Shown here: in pieces, positions 5,307 through 13,164 of the stretch
How positions within the stretch are numbered: the first letter of the stretch is position 1
Layout: the number at the start of each line of letters is the position of its first letter
Source: an uncultured Alistipes sp.
Lineage (GTDB): Bacteria; Bacteroidota; Bacteroidia; Bacteroidales; Rikenellaceae
Direction of reading: 5' to 3'
Assembly (NCBI GenBank): GCA_959604655.1
Contig: CAUHCL010000055.1
Span: forward strand, 1 to 13,508
Length of the DNA stretch: 13,508 nt
Position numbers and translations under genes: made by a program
The notes under the pieces: generated by a model
The model's database searches: none
What the model was told of the DNA's origin: nothing
What the model saw: the letters and a program-made list of their open reading frames with translations, nothing else

Positions 5307-7544
5307 CTAATGCGCCTCGATATCGACCGTCAGTCCTGCCGAGGGCAGCAGGTCGAAAGTGTAGCCCTCGGGCAGCGAGAGCCGACCCGTCAAACGGCCG
5401 TCGCTCATGGTCCACTCCATATCGACCGACTCGTCGCCCACGGGGATCGAGCCCTTGCAGCGCTTCAAGCCGCAGTCGGCGAAACGCAGCGTCACGTGCT
5501 TCCTCATCGGGTCCACCTCGTACACCCCGAGCACGTCGCGGTAGAGCACATGCACTATATGCGCCGCGAAACCGTGATTGCAGCTGGCCATGAAATCGGT
5601 CGATTCGGGCAGGTTCTCCCACAGCGTGCCCGTCAGGTCGGCCATGATGAGGTATTCGGCTATCGACTCGTCGAGTATCTGCCGCGACAGCCCCTCGCGC
5701 GAGAGCAGTTCGAGCCGCAGATAGGTGCCTATGAATGCGTTGGCGAATGGGACGTCGGGATAGGCGTTGTTCTTCTTGCGCGCGGGGCCGAACTCGTCGC
5801 GCAGGCGCGCCCACAGCTCTGGATGGCTCTCGGGCGTGGCCGCATCGAAGAAGAAGGCATAGTACTGGCACACCTCGGTGTGGTTGTCGGTGCGCCGCAG
5901 CACGCCGTCCTCGCCGCGTATGGCGTTGTCGCAGAAGAAACGGCCATCGTACGACTGTCGGCGGATCTCGTCGCGCACGCGGGCCGCCTGCTCGGAGAGA
6001 TCCTTGTCGCCGTAAAGGCGCGCCGCCACGTCGAGCATACCTGCATAGAGCATGTTCGAGGGGTAGTTCACGTCCTGCACGAAGCTGTTGGCCGCCGACC
6101 ACTCGACGAACACCCACTTGTCGAGCCTCTCCAGCAGGCCGTCTTCGTTGAGATAGGGCTTGAAATAGTCTATAAGGTCGTAGACGCGCTTGCGGGCGCG
6201 GTCGATGGTCTCGCGGTCGCCGCTGCGCGCGAGATACTCCTCCAGCTCCACCACGAACCACATGGCCCAGTTGGGTATGTAGTTCTTGTCGCGGTGATCG
6301 CTCGGGTAGCACATGGGCAGCATGCCCTCGTCTATGTCCTTGAACCGCTCGGGCAGCAGGAAGTTCTCGATGAAGTTGCGCTCCATTCGGGTGTGTCCCG
6401 CCAGGTCGAAGGCCACACGTGCCGAGAAGTAGCTGTCGCACAGCCATCCCGCACGCTCGCGCGACGGGGTGTCCATGAATATGTCCAGCGAGCTCTGGCG
6501 ATGGGTCTCGCGGGCAGTCTCGAACAGACGGTCGATTTCGGCGTTGTCCGACGAGAAGGTACCGCGCCAGACGTCGGCGTTGCAGTAGTCGCGCATGTAC
6601 ATGCGCTCGACGCTGCATTTGCCGCTCTCCACCGTCACCTCGGCGAATTGCATGGTGTAGGGCTCGAAGCTCTCCAGATCGTATTCGCCCGCGGCGAGTT
6701 CGTATATCACGTATGCCTGACAGCCCAGACGCTCGATATGCACGTGCCCATCGGCTCCCAACAGTTCGTCGAACGACACGCGCAGCCGCGCAGGCTCGTC
6801 GACCTTGACATGCATGCCCAGAAATCCGCTGCTGTTGCACCCGAACTTGTATATTCCACCGCCCTGCGCCGCGGCCTTGTGCACGCGGTAGTCGGGGTAG
6901 GCCACGCGGCGCGGCAGCAGCGCCTTGGCGGGCTGCACGGCGAGCGTGACGGCTCCGCCCGCCTCGCAGTCGGGATCGAAGGCCCACTCGTCGAACGACG
7001 GGTCGAGGATGTAACGCTCGGTGAAAGAGCGCTGTATGCTGAAGCGCGGCACGTCGGCCACACGCTGTCCGAGATCATGTGCCGTAAATCCGCTGCCCGT
7101 GGCGGCCACGATCTTGCCGCCGATCTCCACCTCGGCTTGCAGGAACGAGGGCTGGTCGAGCAGATAGTAGTTGGGTTCGTTGTACCCCGCCACCTCGACG
7201 GCTATCACGTTGCGGCCGCGACGCAGATAGGGGCTCAGGTCGTAGCAGTCGACGCGGTAGAAGTCGTGCGCCGCCACGCTCGGGCCGTGGGCGACGAACT
7301 CGCCGTTGACGCGCAGGCGGTAGTCGGTCGAGGCGGCTATGCGGATCAGCGCATCGCGCGTCGTGCGCGTGTCGATCACCTCGCGGAACGCGAGGGTGAG
7401 GTTCTTTTCGGTCTCGCGGCCTTCGGCCCACACGGGTACGGCACTTTCGAAAGAGTCGCATGCGGCAAGGTCGGGCGCGGCGGCCCGACGGCAGCCGAGC
7501 AATGCGATGGCAAGCAGCGCGGCGAGTAACAGAGATCGTTTCAT
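5307..7544 (-). CDS. GH78-type alpha-L-rhamnosidase lipoprotein
   Basis: GH78 enzymes hydrolyse terminal alpha-L-rhamnose from plant and bacterial glycans by an inverting mechanism in an (alpha/alpha)6 barrel. This 745-residue protein has a type II signal peptide with lipobox LLGC (C18), so it should be an anchored envelope lipoprotein. Residues about 40-190 and 190-320 are beta-rich modules (LRVNGEFVAHGP at 77-88 is typical of the rhamnose-binding type). The barrel spans about 325-670. DTPSRERAGWLCD (358-370) matches the family general-acid motif with E363 as the acid; TGTLWEN (638-644) provides E643 as the likely base; SCNHG (654-658) is also conserved. A C-terminal beta domain covers 672-745. 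It is transcribed away from the GH123-like gene. No SusC/SusD partner is visible. Family is sure; the exact sugar is inferred. Confidence 0.88.
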   Translation of the reverse strand: MKRSLLLAALLAIALLGCRRAAAPDLAACDSFESAVPVWAEGRETEKNLTLAFREVIDTRTTRDALIRIAASTDYRLRVNGEFVAHGPSVAAHDFYRVDCYDLSPYLRRGRNVIAVEVAGYNEPNYYLLDQPSFLQAEVEIGGKIVAATGSGFTAHDLGQRVADVPRFSIQRSFTERYILDPSFDEWAFDPDCEAGGAVTLAVQPAKALLPRRVAYPDYRVHKAAAQGGGIYKFGCNSSGFLGMHVKVDEPARLRVSFDELLGADGHVHIERLGCQAYVIYELAAGEYDLESFEPYTMQFAEVTVESGKCSVERMYMRDYCNADVWRGTFSSDNAEIDRLFETARETHRQSSLDIFMDTPSRERAGWLCDSYFSARVAFDLAGHTRMERNFIENFLLPERFKDIDEGMLPMCYPSDHRDKNYIPNWAMWFVVELEEYLARSGDRETIDRARKRVYDLIDYFKPYLNEDGLLERLDKWVFVEWSAANSFVQDVNYPSNMLYAGMLDVAARLYGDKDLSEQAARVRDEIRRQSYDGRFFCDNAIRGEDGVLRRTDNHTEVCQYYAFFFDAATPESHPELWARLRDEFGPARKKNNAYPDVPFANAFIGTYLRLELLSREGLSRQILDESIAEYLIMADLTGTLWENLPESTDFMASCNHGFAAHIVHVLYRDVLGVYEVDPMRKHVTLRFADCGLKRCKGSIPVGDESVDMEWTMSDGRLTGRLSLPEGYTFDLLPSAGLTVDIEAH

Positions 7545-7571
7545 AATGTATTATCTAATTGGGTTCGAGAA

Positions 7572-7579
7572 CAAATATA
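7572..7579 (-). promoter_or_regulatory. -7 promoter box of the rhamnosidase gene (TATATTTG)
   Basis: The minus strand reads TATATTTG from 7579 to 7572, a perfect TAnnTTTG match, 27 bases ahead of the ATG at 7544. The -33 position lacks TTG, so activation by a regulator is possible. Confidence 0.5.
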
Positions 7580-7590
7580 CGAATTTTCCG

Positions 7591-7604
7591 CCGCATGCTT
7601 GCGG
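7591..7604. promoter_or_regulatory. Inverted repeat between divergent glycosidase genes
   Basis: CCGCA-tgct-TGCGG is a perfect 5-bp inverted repeat. It lies just upstream of the rhamnosidase -7 box and overlaps the TTG proposed for the GH123-like gene, a sensible place for a shared operator. The repeat is short and could be chance. Confidence 0.25.
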
Positions 7605-7629
7605 ATAACCGTCCGATTTCCTATTTTTA
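7599..7629 (+). promoter_or_regulatory. Putative promoter of the GH123-like gene (TTG-N20-TATTTTTA)
   Basis: TTG at 7599-7601 is followed after 20 bases by TATTTTTA (7622-7629), one base off TAnnTTTG. The predicted start near 7633 gives a leader of about 30 nt and excludes the upstream in-frame ATG at 7559. Confidence 0.4.
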
Positions 7630-7663
7630 CATCATTGTAATTAATAATAAGAGCATCTTCGAC

Positions 7664-9442
7664 ATGAATATCTTCAAAACCACGTTGCTCTCGCTGTCGG
7701 CAGCCGCCGCGGCGGGATGCTCCCCGAAACTTCCGCCCGTCGAGACCTTCGCCGAGGCCGACGATCCGACTCCCGTCACGGCCGAGGCCGAAGCGGCCTG
7801 GGATGGCGCCCGCAAGGGGCTTCACGGCGCGTGGGGCAGCCCCGACCTGCTCTACCCGCGCAGCGAGATTCCCGCCGTGTCGGCGGACAAGACCTTCCGT
7901 GCCACGGCATGGCGCGGCGAGCGCGTGTCGGCCCAGATAGTGCTGTGGACGGCCGACGGCGCCGACGGCGTGACGTGCGAGGTGGGCGACCTGCGCTCGG
8001 GCAGGAACATTATATCGTCCGACGCCGTATCGGCGCGCTTCGTGCGCTACACCCTTGCCGATCGAAGCGACCCGATATGCCTGTGCAACCGCAAGGCCGA
8101 CCATCCGACGGTGCTGGTGCCCGACATGCTCGACACCCTGTCGCACTTCGACATGGCGCCGCGCACGGTACGCCCCGTGTGGATCACCGTGAACGTCCCG
8201 TATCTGGCCGCGGCGGGCACCTACCGCACCGAGGCGGTGATACGGCACAACGGACGGGGCCGCATACGCCTGCCGATCGAGATTGAGGTGCAGGACCACA
8301 TCCTGCCCGAGCCGCGCGACCGCCGCTACCATCTCGATCTGTGGCAGCATCCTTCGGCCGTGGCCCGCGCCGAGGGGCTGGAGATGTGGAGCGACGCCCA
8401 TTTCGAGGCTCTGGAACGTCAGATGAAGATGCTGGCGCAGGCGGGCCAGAAGGTGATAACGGCCACGCTGAACAAGGACCCCTGGAACCACCAGTGCTAC
8501 GACGCCTACGAGGATATGATCGTGTGGACCAAGCATGCCGACGGCTCGTGGAGCTACGACTACACCGTATTCGACCGCTGGGTGGGGATGATGCTGGAGA
8601 TGGGTATCGACAAGATGATAAACTGCTACTCGATGCTGCCCTGGAACAACGAGCTGGTGTACTTCGACGAGGCCGCGGGCGAGTCGGTCACCGTACGGCC
8701 GCAGCCGGGCACGCCCGAGTTCGCGGCCATGTGGGAGCCGTTCCTTCGCGATTTCAAGAAGCATCTGCAAGACAAGGCGTGGCTCGGGATAACCAACATA
8801 GCCATGGACGAGCGGTCGCCCGAAGCGATGGACGAGGCGGTGAAGCTCATAGGCCGCGCAGCGCCCGAGCTGGGATTCGCGCTGGCCGACAACCACTACT
8901 CCTACAAGCGCTACACGTCGATGCGCGACATCTGCATCGCGCAGCGCCAGCCCATAGACCACGCCGACATCGAGGCACGCCGCGCGGCGGGACAGGTCAC
9001 CACCTACTACGTATGTTGCAGCACCCACTATCCCAACGCATTCACCTTCTCGCAGCCCTTCGAATCGGAGCTGCTCGGATGGTATGCACTGGCGTGGGAT
9101 TTCGACGGCATGCTGCGCTGGGCCTTCAACTCGTGGCCCGCCGATCCGCAGTACGACTCGCGCTTCGCCCGCCTGCCCTCGGGCGACACCTACATGGTGT
9201 ACCCCTTCGCCCGTTCGTCGATGCGCTTCGAGCGCCTTATCGACGGCATCGAGGAAGCCGAGAAGGCGCGCATACGGCTCGCCGAGCTGACGAGTTCGGG
9301 CAAGACCGAGCGCTACGAGCCCGTGCGGAAGGTTCTGGAGCGCATACGCACGACCAATATCAACGACCCGTCGCAGCCGTGGCGCGAGATCGTGGCCGAG
9401 GCCAATGAGGCTGTGGACCGCGTATCGGAGAAGCTGAACTGA
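7664..9442 (+). CDS. DUF4091 / GH123-like lipoprotein
   Basis: The start at 7664 gives a 592-residue lipoprotein, MNIFKTTLLSLSAAAAAGCS, with lipobox AAGC (C19); an in-frame ATG 35 codons earlier would bury this signal and lies before the likely promoter. Residues about 70-215 form an N-terminal beta-sandwich (ending EIEVQDHILPEP), followed by a barrel domain at about 220-480 and a C-terminal DUF4091 segment with FNSWPADPQYDSRF (488-501) and GDTYMVYP (507-514). The adjacent acids D382-E383 in AMDERS match the Asp-Glu pair used for substrate-assisted catalysis in GH123 beta-N-acetylgalactosaminidases. GH123-like activity on N-acetylgalactosamine-containing glycans is therefore plausible, but many DUF4091 proteins are uncharacterised. 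It is divergent from the rhamnosidase and ends at a shared terminator. Confidence 0.82.
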   Translation: MNIFKTTLLSLSAAAAAGCSPKLPPVETFAEADDPTPVTAEAEAAWDGARKGLHGAWGSPDLLYPRSEIPAVSADKTFRATAWRGERVSAQIVLWTADGADGVTCEVGDLRSGRNIISSDAVSARFVRYTLADRSDPICLCNRKADHPTVLVPDMLDTLSHFDMAPRTVRPVWITVNVPYLAAAGTYRTEAVIRHNGRGRIRLPIEIEVQDHILPEPRDRRYHLDLWQHPSAVARAEGLEMWSDAHFEALERQMKMLAQAGQKVITATLNKDPWNHQCYDAYEDMIVWTKHADGSWSYDYTVFDRWVGMMLEMGIDKMINCYSMLPWNNELVYFDEAAGESVTVRPQPGTPEFAAMWEPFLRDFKKHLQDKAWLGITNIAMDERSPEAMDEAVKLIGRAAPELGFALADNHYSYKRYTSMRDICIAQRQPIDHADIEARRAAGQVTTYYVCCSTHYPNAFTFSQPFESELLGWYALAWDFDGMLRWAFNSWPADPQYDSRFARLPSGDTYMVYPFARSSMRFERLIDGIEEAEKARIRLAELTSSGKTERYEPVRKVLERIRTTNINDPSQPWREIVAEANEAVDRVSEKLN

Positions 9443-9467
9443 CCCCCGCGGCGTCATGCAACGAAAA

Positions 9468-9493
9468 CGGGCGGCATCTTACGATGCCGCCCG
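9468..9493. terminator. Bidirectional intrinsic terminator
   Basis: CGGGCGGCATC (9468-9478) and GATGCCGCCCG (9483-9493) form a perfect 11-bp stem with a TTAC loop. On the plus strand it is followed by TAGTCTTTTA, on the minus strand by TTTTCGTTG. It sits between the convergent GH123-like gene and the carboxyspermidine dehydrogenase and probably serves both. Confidence 0.85.
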
Positions 9494-9500
9494 TAGTCTT

Positions 9501-10694
9501 TTACAGCTCCAGATCGCCGTCGAACACCTCGTGCCACGGCAGCCCCTGCACGTTGAGCTGCTCCATGAACGGGTCGGGATCGAATTCCTCGACGTTCCAC
9601 ACGCCCGGGCGCTTCCACAGCCCTTTGAGGAACATCATGGCGCCGATCATGGCCGGCACGCCCGTGGTGTAGCTCACGCCCTGCATGCCCGTTTCGAGGA
9701 ACGCCTCGTGGTGCGAGCAGTTGTTGTAGACGTAATAGGTGCGCTCCTTGCCGTCCTTCACGCCGCGTATGCGGCAGCCGATCGAGGTCTCGCCCTCGTA
9801 GTTCTCGCCCAGATCCTGCGGGTTGGGCAGCACGGCCTTGAGGAACTGCAACGGCACGATCTTCATGCCCTGGTACTCCACCTCGTCGATGCGGGCCATG
9901 CCGATGTTCTGGATCACGCGCAGATGGGTGAGGTACTCCTGACCGAAGGTCATCCAGAAACGCGCCTGCTTGATGGTGGGGAAGTTCTTCACCAGCGACT
10001 CCAGTTCCTCGTGGTACATCAGGTAGCTGTCGCGCGGACCGATGTTGGGATAGGTGAGGTCCTTGTGGATCTCCAGCGCACCCGTCTCGACCCACTCGCC
10101 GTCCTTGTAGTAGCGGCCCTTCTGCGTGATCTCGCGGATGTTGATCTCGGGGTTGAAGTTGGTGGCGAAAGCCTTGTGGTGGTCGCCCGCGTTGCAGTCC
10201 ACTATGTCGAGATAGTGTATCTCGTCGAAATGGTGCTTGGCCGCATAGGCGGTGAATATGCCCGACACGCCCGGGTCGAAGCCGCAGCCGAGGATGGCCG
10301 TCAGGCCCGCATCCTCGAAGCGCTTCTTGTAGGCCCACTGCCAGCTGTATTCGAAGTGTGCCTCGTCGCGCGGCTCGTAGTTGGCCGTGTCGAGATAGTT
10401 GACGCCCGCCTTCAGGCAGGCCTCCATGATGGTGAGGTCCTGATAGGGCAGCGCCACGTTGATGGCGATCTCGGGACGGAACTCGCGCATGAGCGCCACC
10501 AGGGCATCCACGTCGTCGGCGTCGACCGCCGCGGTGGTGATATTGGGTTTGCCGATGGCCGCAGCCACCGCATCGCACTTGCTTTTGGTGCGGCTCGCGA
10601 TCATGATCTCGGTGAACACGTCGGGATTCTGCGCCAATTTGTGAGCCACGACGGTGCCGACACCTCCGCAGCCGATCAACAATACTTTGCTCAT
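9501..10694 (-). CDS. casdh: Carboxy(nor)spermidine dehydrogenase (saccharopine dehydrogenase family)
   Basis: This enzyme joins putrescine (or diaminopropane) and aspartate semialdehyde with NADPH to give carboxyspermidine (or carboxynorspermidine), the penultimate step of the spermidine route common in gut bacteria. The 397-residue protein opens with a Rossmann motif, VLLIGCGGVGTVVAHKLA (4-21). Further conserved stretches include INVALPYQDL, YLDTANYEPRDE and ILGCGFDPGVSGIF, and the C-terminal half has the domain usual for this branch of saccharopine-dehydrogenase-like proteins. Its length agrees with known examples near 400 residues. It lies downstream of speA on the same strand but 222 bp away, behind a long inverted repeat, and has its own promoter. 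The decarboxylase that completes spermidine is not in the window. Putrescine rather than diaminopropane is assumed from the speA context. Confidence 0.9.
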   Translation of the reverse strand: MSKVLLIGCGGVGTVVAHKLAQNPDVFTEIMIASRTKSKCDAVAAAIGKPNITTAAVDADDVDALVALMREFRPEIAINVALPYQDLTIMEACLKAGVNYLDTANYEPRDEAHFEYSWQWAYKKRFEDAGLTAILGCGFDPGVSGIFTAYAAKHHFDEIHYLDIVDCNAGDHHKAFATNFNPEINIREITQKGRYYKDGEWVETGALEIHKDLTYPNIGPRDSYLMYHEELESLVKNFPTIKQARFWMTFGQEYLTHLRVIQNIGMARIDEVEYQGMKIVPLQFLKAVLPNPQDLGENYEGETSIGCRIRGVKDGKERTYYVYNNCSHHEAFLETGMQGVSYTTGVPAMIGAMMFLKGLWKRPGVWNVEEFDPDPFMEQLNVQGLPWHEVFDGDLEL

Positions 10695-10734
10695 TTTACC
10701 TTATTATATTTGTGTTTGCATTCGTTATCCTTTG

Positions 10735-10764
10735 CGAAGATACGATTTAATTTCGCATCCGCAA
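10735..10764 (-). promoter_or_regulatory. Putative promoter of carboxyspermidine dehydrogenase
   Basis: On the minus strand TTG (10764-10762) is followed after 19 bases by TATCTTCG (10742-10735), one base off TAnnTTTG. It would give an AT-rich leader of about 34 nt. This suggests the gene does not depend only on read-through from speA. Confidence 0.45.
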
Positions 10765-10815
10765 TGCCCGCCGCGCGCGGAATGCGAAAAAATCGTCCGC
10801 CGACCGAAAGTTGTT

Positions 10816-10911
10816 GCGACTCGTCAGAGTCGCGCGGGCCGCAGCCTCTGCCCCGCGGAGGCCCGCAATTCACTTTTCGTTCGAAAGCGGTCCCCGCAGG
10901 CTGCGGCCCGC
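10816..10911 (-). repeat. Double-hairpin intergenic repeat, family R2, copy A
   Basis: A perfect 14-bp inverted repeat, GCGGGCCGCAGCCT (10834-10847) and AGGCTGCGGCCCGC (10898-10911), encloses 50 bases. Abutting it is a 7-bp mini-hairpin GCGACTC-gtca-GAGTCGC (10816-10833). The block is repeated on the opposite strand at 13047-13144. It starts 6 bases beyond the speA stop codon, so in the speA message it would form a large stem, without a T-tract. Confidence 0.8.
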
Positions 10912-10916
10912 ATCCG

Positions 10917-12809
10917 TTATTCCAGATAGGTATATCCGTAAAGTCCCGAACGGTAGGTGTTCAGGAACTCCTTGCCCTCTTCGAGCGTGATGCGCCCCTG
11001 CTTCACCGAGCGCGCCACCCACGCTTCGAGCATGCGCACCATCCTCTTGCCGTCCCAGTCCACATAGTCCAGCACGTCGTCGATCGTCTCGCCGTCGATG
11101 GTCTGGTCGATCTTGTAACCGTCCTTGGTCACCGATATGTGCACGGCGTTGGTGTCGCCGAACAGATTGTGCATGTCGCCCAGAATCTCCTGATAGGCCC
11201 CCACGAGGAACACGCCCAGATAGTAGGGTTCGTCGGGGCGGAGCGAGTGCACGGGCAGGCTGTTGGCGATGGTGTTCTCCACGATGTACGAACCCACCTT
11301 GCCGTCGCTGTCGCACGTGATGTCCTGCAACGTGGCCTGACGGTCGGGGCGCTCGCCCAGCCGCTGGAGCGGCATGATGGGGAACACCTGGCCTATGCCC
11401 CACGAGTCGGGCAGCGACTGGAACAGCGAGAAGTTGCAGAAATACTTGTCGGCCAGCAGCTTGTTGACCTTGTTCAGTTCCTCGGGCACGCGCTTCATCT
11501 GCGCGGCTATATGCTTTATCTCGCGCGTCACCGACCAGTAGAGCTTCTCTATCTGGGCGCGCGTGCGCAGGTCGATCAGTCCGTGCGAGAAGAGCTCCAG
11601 AGTCTCCTCGCGTATCTGCTGGGCGTCGTGCCAGTTTTCGAGCGCGCTGCGCTGCGTGAGGTTGTCCCATATCTCGTAGAGGTCCTTCACCAGACGGTGG
11701 TCGTTCTCGCCCACCTCCCATTCCTCGGGCATCTCGGGCAGCGAAGCCGTCTCCAGCACCTGCATCACCAGCACCGAGTGGTGCGCGGCGAGCGAGCGTC
11801 CGCTCTCGGTTATGATGTTGGGGTGCGGCAGACCGTTGCGGTCGGCGGCATCCATTATCTGGTAGATCACGTCGTTCACGTACTCCTGCATCGAGTAGTT
11901 CACGCTGCTCTCGCTGCTGGCCGAGCGAGTGCCGTCGTAGTCGACGCCCAGGCCGCCGCCCGCGTCGATGAAATCGACGGGAAAGCCCATCTTGTGCATC
12001 TGCACGTAGAACTGCGACGCCTCGCGGATGGCGGTCTTTATGTGGCGTATGTTGGTCACCTGACTGCCTATGTGGAAATGAATGAGTTTCAGACAGTCGG
12101 CCATGCCCTTGGCGGTGAGCATCTCCAGCGCCTCCAGCAACTCGCTCGACGTGAGGCCGAACTTGCTGGCGTCGCCGCCGCTGTCCTCCCACTTGCCGCT
12201 GCCCGACGATCCCAGCTTGATGCGGATGCCGATGTTGGGACGCAGGTCGAGACGCTTGGCTATGTCGGCTATCAGGTCGAGTTCGTTCATCTTCTCGATG
12301 ACAAGATAGATGCGCTTGCCCATCTTCTGCGCCAGCAGCGCCAGTTCTATGTAGCTCTCGTCCTTGTAGCCGTTGCATATTATGAGCGAATCGCTCTCGG
12401 CATTCACCGCGATGACGGCATGCAGCTCGGGCTTCGATCCCGCCTCCAGACCGAGATTGAATTTCTGGCCGTGGCTTATGATTTCCTCCACCACGGGGTG
12501 CATCTGGTTCACCTTTATAGGGTAGACCGAGAAACACTCGCCGCGGAATCCGTATTCCTCCGAAGCCTTGCGATAGCAGCACGACATGCTCTCGATGCGG
12601 TTGTCGAGGATGTCGGGGAAGCGCAGCAGCACGGGCGCGCCGATGTCGCGCAGCGCCAGTTCGTCCATCACCTCGCGCAAATCGACCTCGATACCGTTCT
12701 TCTTGGGTGTGACGACCACGTGTCCCTTATCGTTTATGCCGAAGTAAGAGACTCCCCAGCCGTTGATGTTGTAAAGATCGGCCGAATCTTCAATGTGCCA
12801 TTTTTTCAT
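10917..12809 (-). CDS. speA: Biosynthetic arginine decarboxylase SpeA
   Basis: SpeA is a PLP enzyme that decarboxylates arginine to agmatine, the first step to putrescine and spermidine. The ATG at 12809 gives 630 residues, typical for the family, and the usual opening KKWHIEDSADLYNINGWGV; the frame extends three codons to a TTG at 12818, which is less likely. Numbered from the ATG, the PLP lysine is K99 in YPIKVNQ, HFHIGSQ is at 244-250, the glycine loop DAGGGLGVDYDG begins at 283, ESGR starts at 335, and CDSDG (C499) is the conserved substrate-side motif. All key parts of this fold-III decarboxylase are intact. The carboxyspermidine dehydrogenase lies downstream, placing both in one polyamine pathway; the agmatine-processing enzymes are not present here. 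Confidence 0.96.
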   Translation of the reverse strand: MKKWHIEDSADLYNINGWGVSYFGINDKGHVVVTPKKNGIEVDLREVMDELALRDIGAPVLLRFPDILDNRIESMSCCYRKASEEYGFRGECFSVYPIKVNQMHPVVEEIISHGQKFNLGLEAGSKPELHAVIAVNAESDSLIICNGYKDESYIELALLAQKMGKRIYLVIEKMNELDLIADIAKRLDLRPNIGIRIKLGSSGSGKWEDSGGDASKFGLTSSELLEALEMLTAKGMADCLKLIHFHIGSQVTNIRHIKTAIREASQFYVQMHKMGFPVDFIDAGGGLGVDYDGTRSASSESSVNYSMQEYVNDVIYQIMDAADRNGLPHPNIITESGRSLAAHHSVLVMQVLETASLPEMPEEWEVGENDHRLVKDLYEIWDNLTQRSALENWHDAQQIREETLELFSHGLIDLRTRAQIEKLYWSVTREIKHIAAQMKRVPEELNKVNKLLADKYFCNFSLFQSLPDSWGIGQVFPIMPLQRLGERPDRQATLQDITCDSDGKVGSYIVENTIANSLPVHSLRPDEPYYLGVFLVGAYQEILGDMHNLFGDTNAVHISVTKDGYKIDQTIDGETIDDVLDYVDWDGKRMVRMLEAWVARSVKQGRITLEEGKEFLNTYRSGLYGYTYLE

Positions 12810-12909
12810 TTCTCGCAATAGTTTCGATTACGGGTTATTAAATTGTAAAAATTACGCTGCCGCGAGGCATTTCCGCGTCGGAATGAGCGATTCCGTTGCA
12901 AAATATCTG

Positions 12910-12917
12910 CAAAGATA
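12910..12917 (-). promoter_or_regulatory. -7 promoter box of speA (TATCTTTG)
   Basis: The minus strand reads TATCTTTG from 12917 to 12910, a perfect match. The -33 element is weak: a TTG lies only 10 bases upstream. Starting near 12903, the message would carry a 5' leader of about 95 nt before the ATG at 12809. Confidence 0.5.
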
Positions 12918-13046
12918 TTAAGTTTTGCAAGAAAAGGGCACTAATCTGCATTTAATGCGGCCCGAACGGAATATTTTCGCATTATTATTCATTCTCCGCC
13001 CGAAAAAGGCTCCCGTCGGGACGGCGAATCCGCCTTTCGGCGGCTT

Positions 13047-13144
13047 TTCGGGTCGCAGCCTGCGGGGAACGCGGCGTGAGCATTCGCGAACAATAGCGGG
13101 CCTCCGCGGGGCAAGGCTGCGGCCCGCGCAGTCCTGCGGACTGC
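13047..13144 (+). repeat. Double-hairpin intergenic repeat, family R2, copy B
   Basis: This copy matches 10816-10911 on the opposite strand. Its long inverted repeat is GGGTCGCAGCCT (13050-13061) with AGGCTGCGGCCC (13114-13125), 12 bp with one G-T wobble. Two bases later comes a perfect mini-hairpin GCAGTCC-tgc-GGACTGC (13128-13144). The mini-hairpin differs in sequence from copy A but still pairs fully. Confidence 0.78.
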
Positions 13145-13164
13145 ATTTTCGGTTTTGGTGCTTG

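Noticed and set aside
5310..7529. Plus-strand open frame of 739 codons antisense to the rhamnosidase gene
   Set aside because: Composition is His/Val/Arg/Ala-rich shadow sequence; the minus strand encodes a complete GH78 protein with signal peptide and motifs.
7541..9457. Minus-strand open frame of 638 codons antisense to the GH123-like gene
   Set aside because: Shadow frame of a well-supported lipoprotein gene, with no start context or domain.
9456..12821. Plus-strand open frame of 1121 codons antisense to both polyamine genes
   Set aside because: It mirrors two intact conserved genes and crosses their intergenic repeat, has no recognisable domain, and is explained by GC-rich codon use on the opposite strand.
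13030..13047. Hairpin CCGCC-tttc-GGCGG plus CTTTT as a terminator
   Set aside because: No plus-strand gene precedes it, and on the minus strand no T-tract follows; treated as part of the repeat region.
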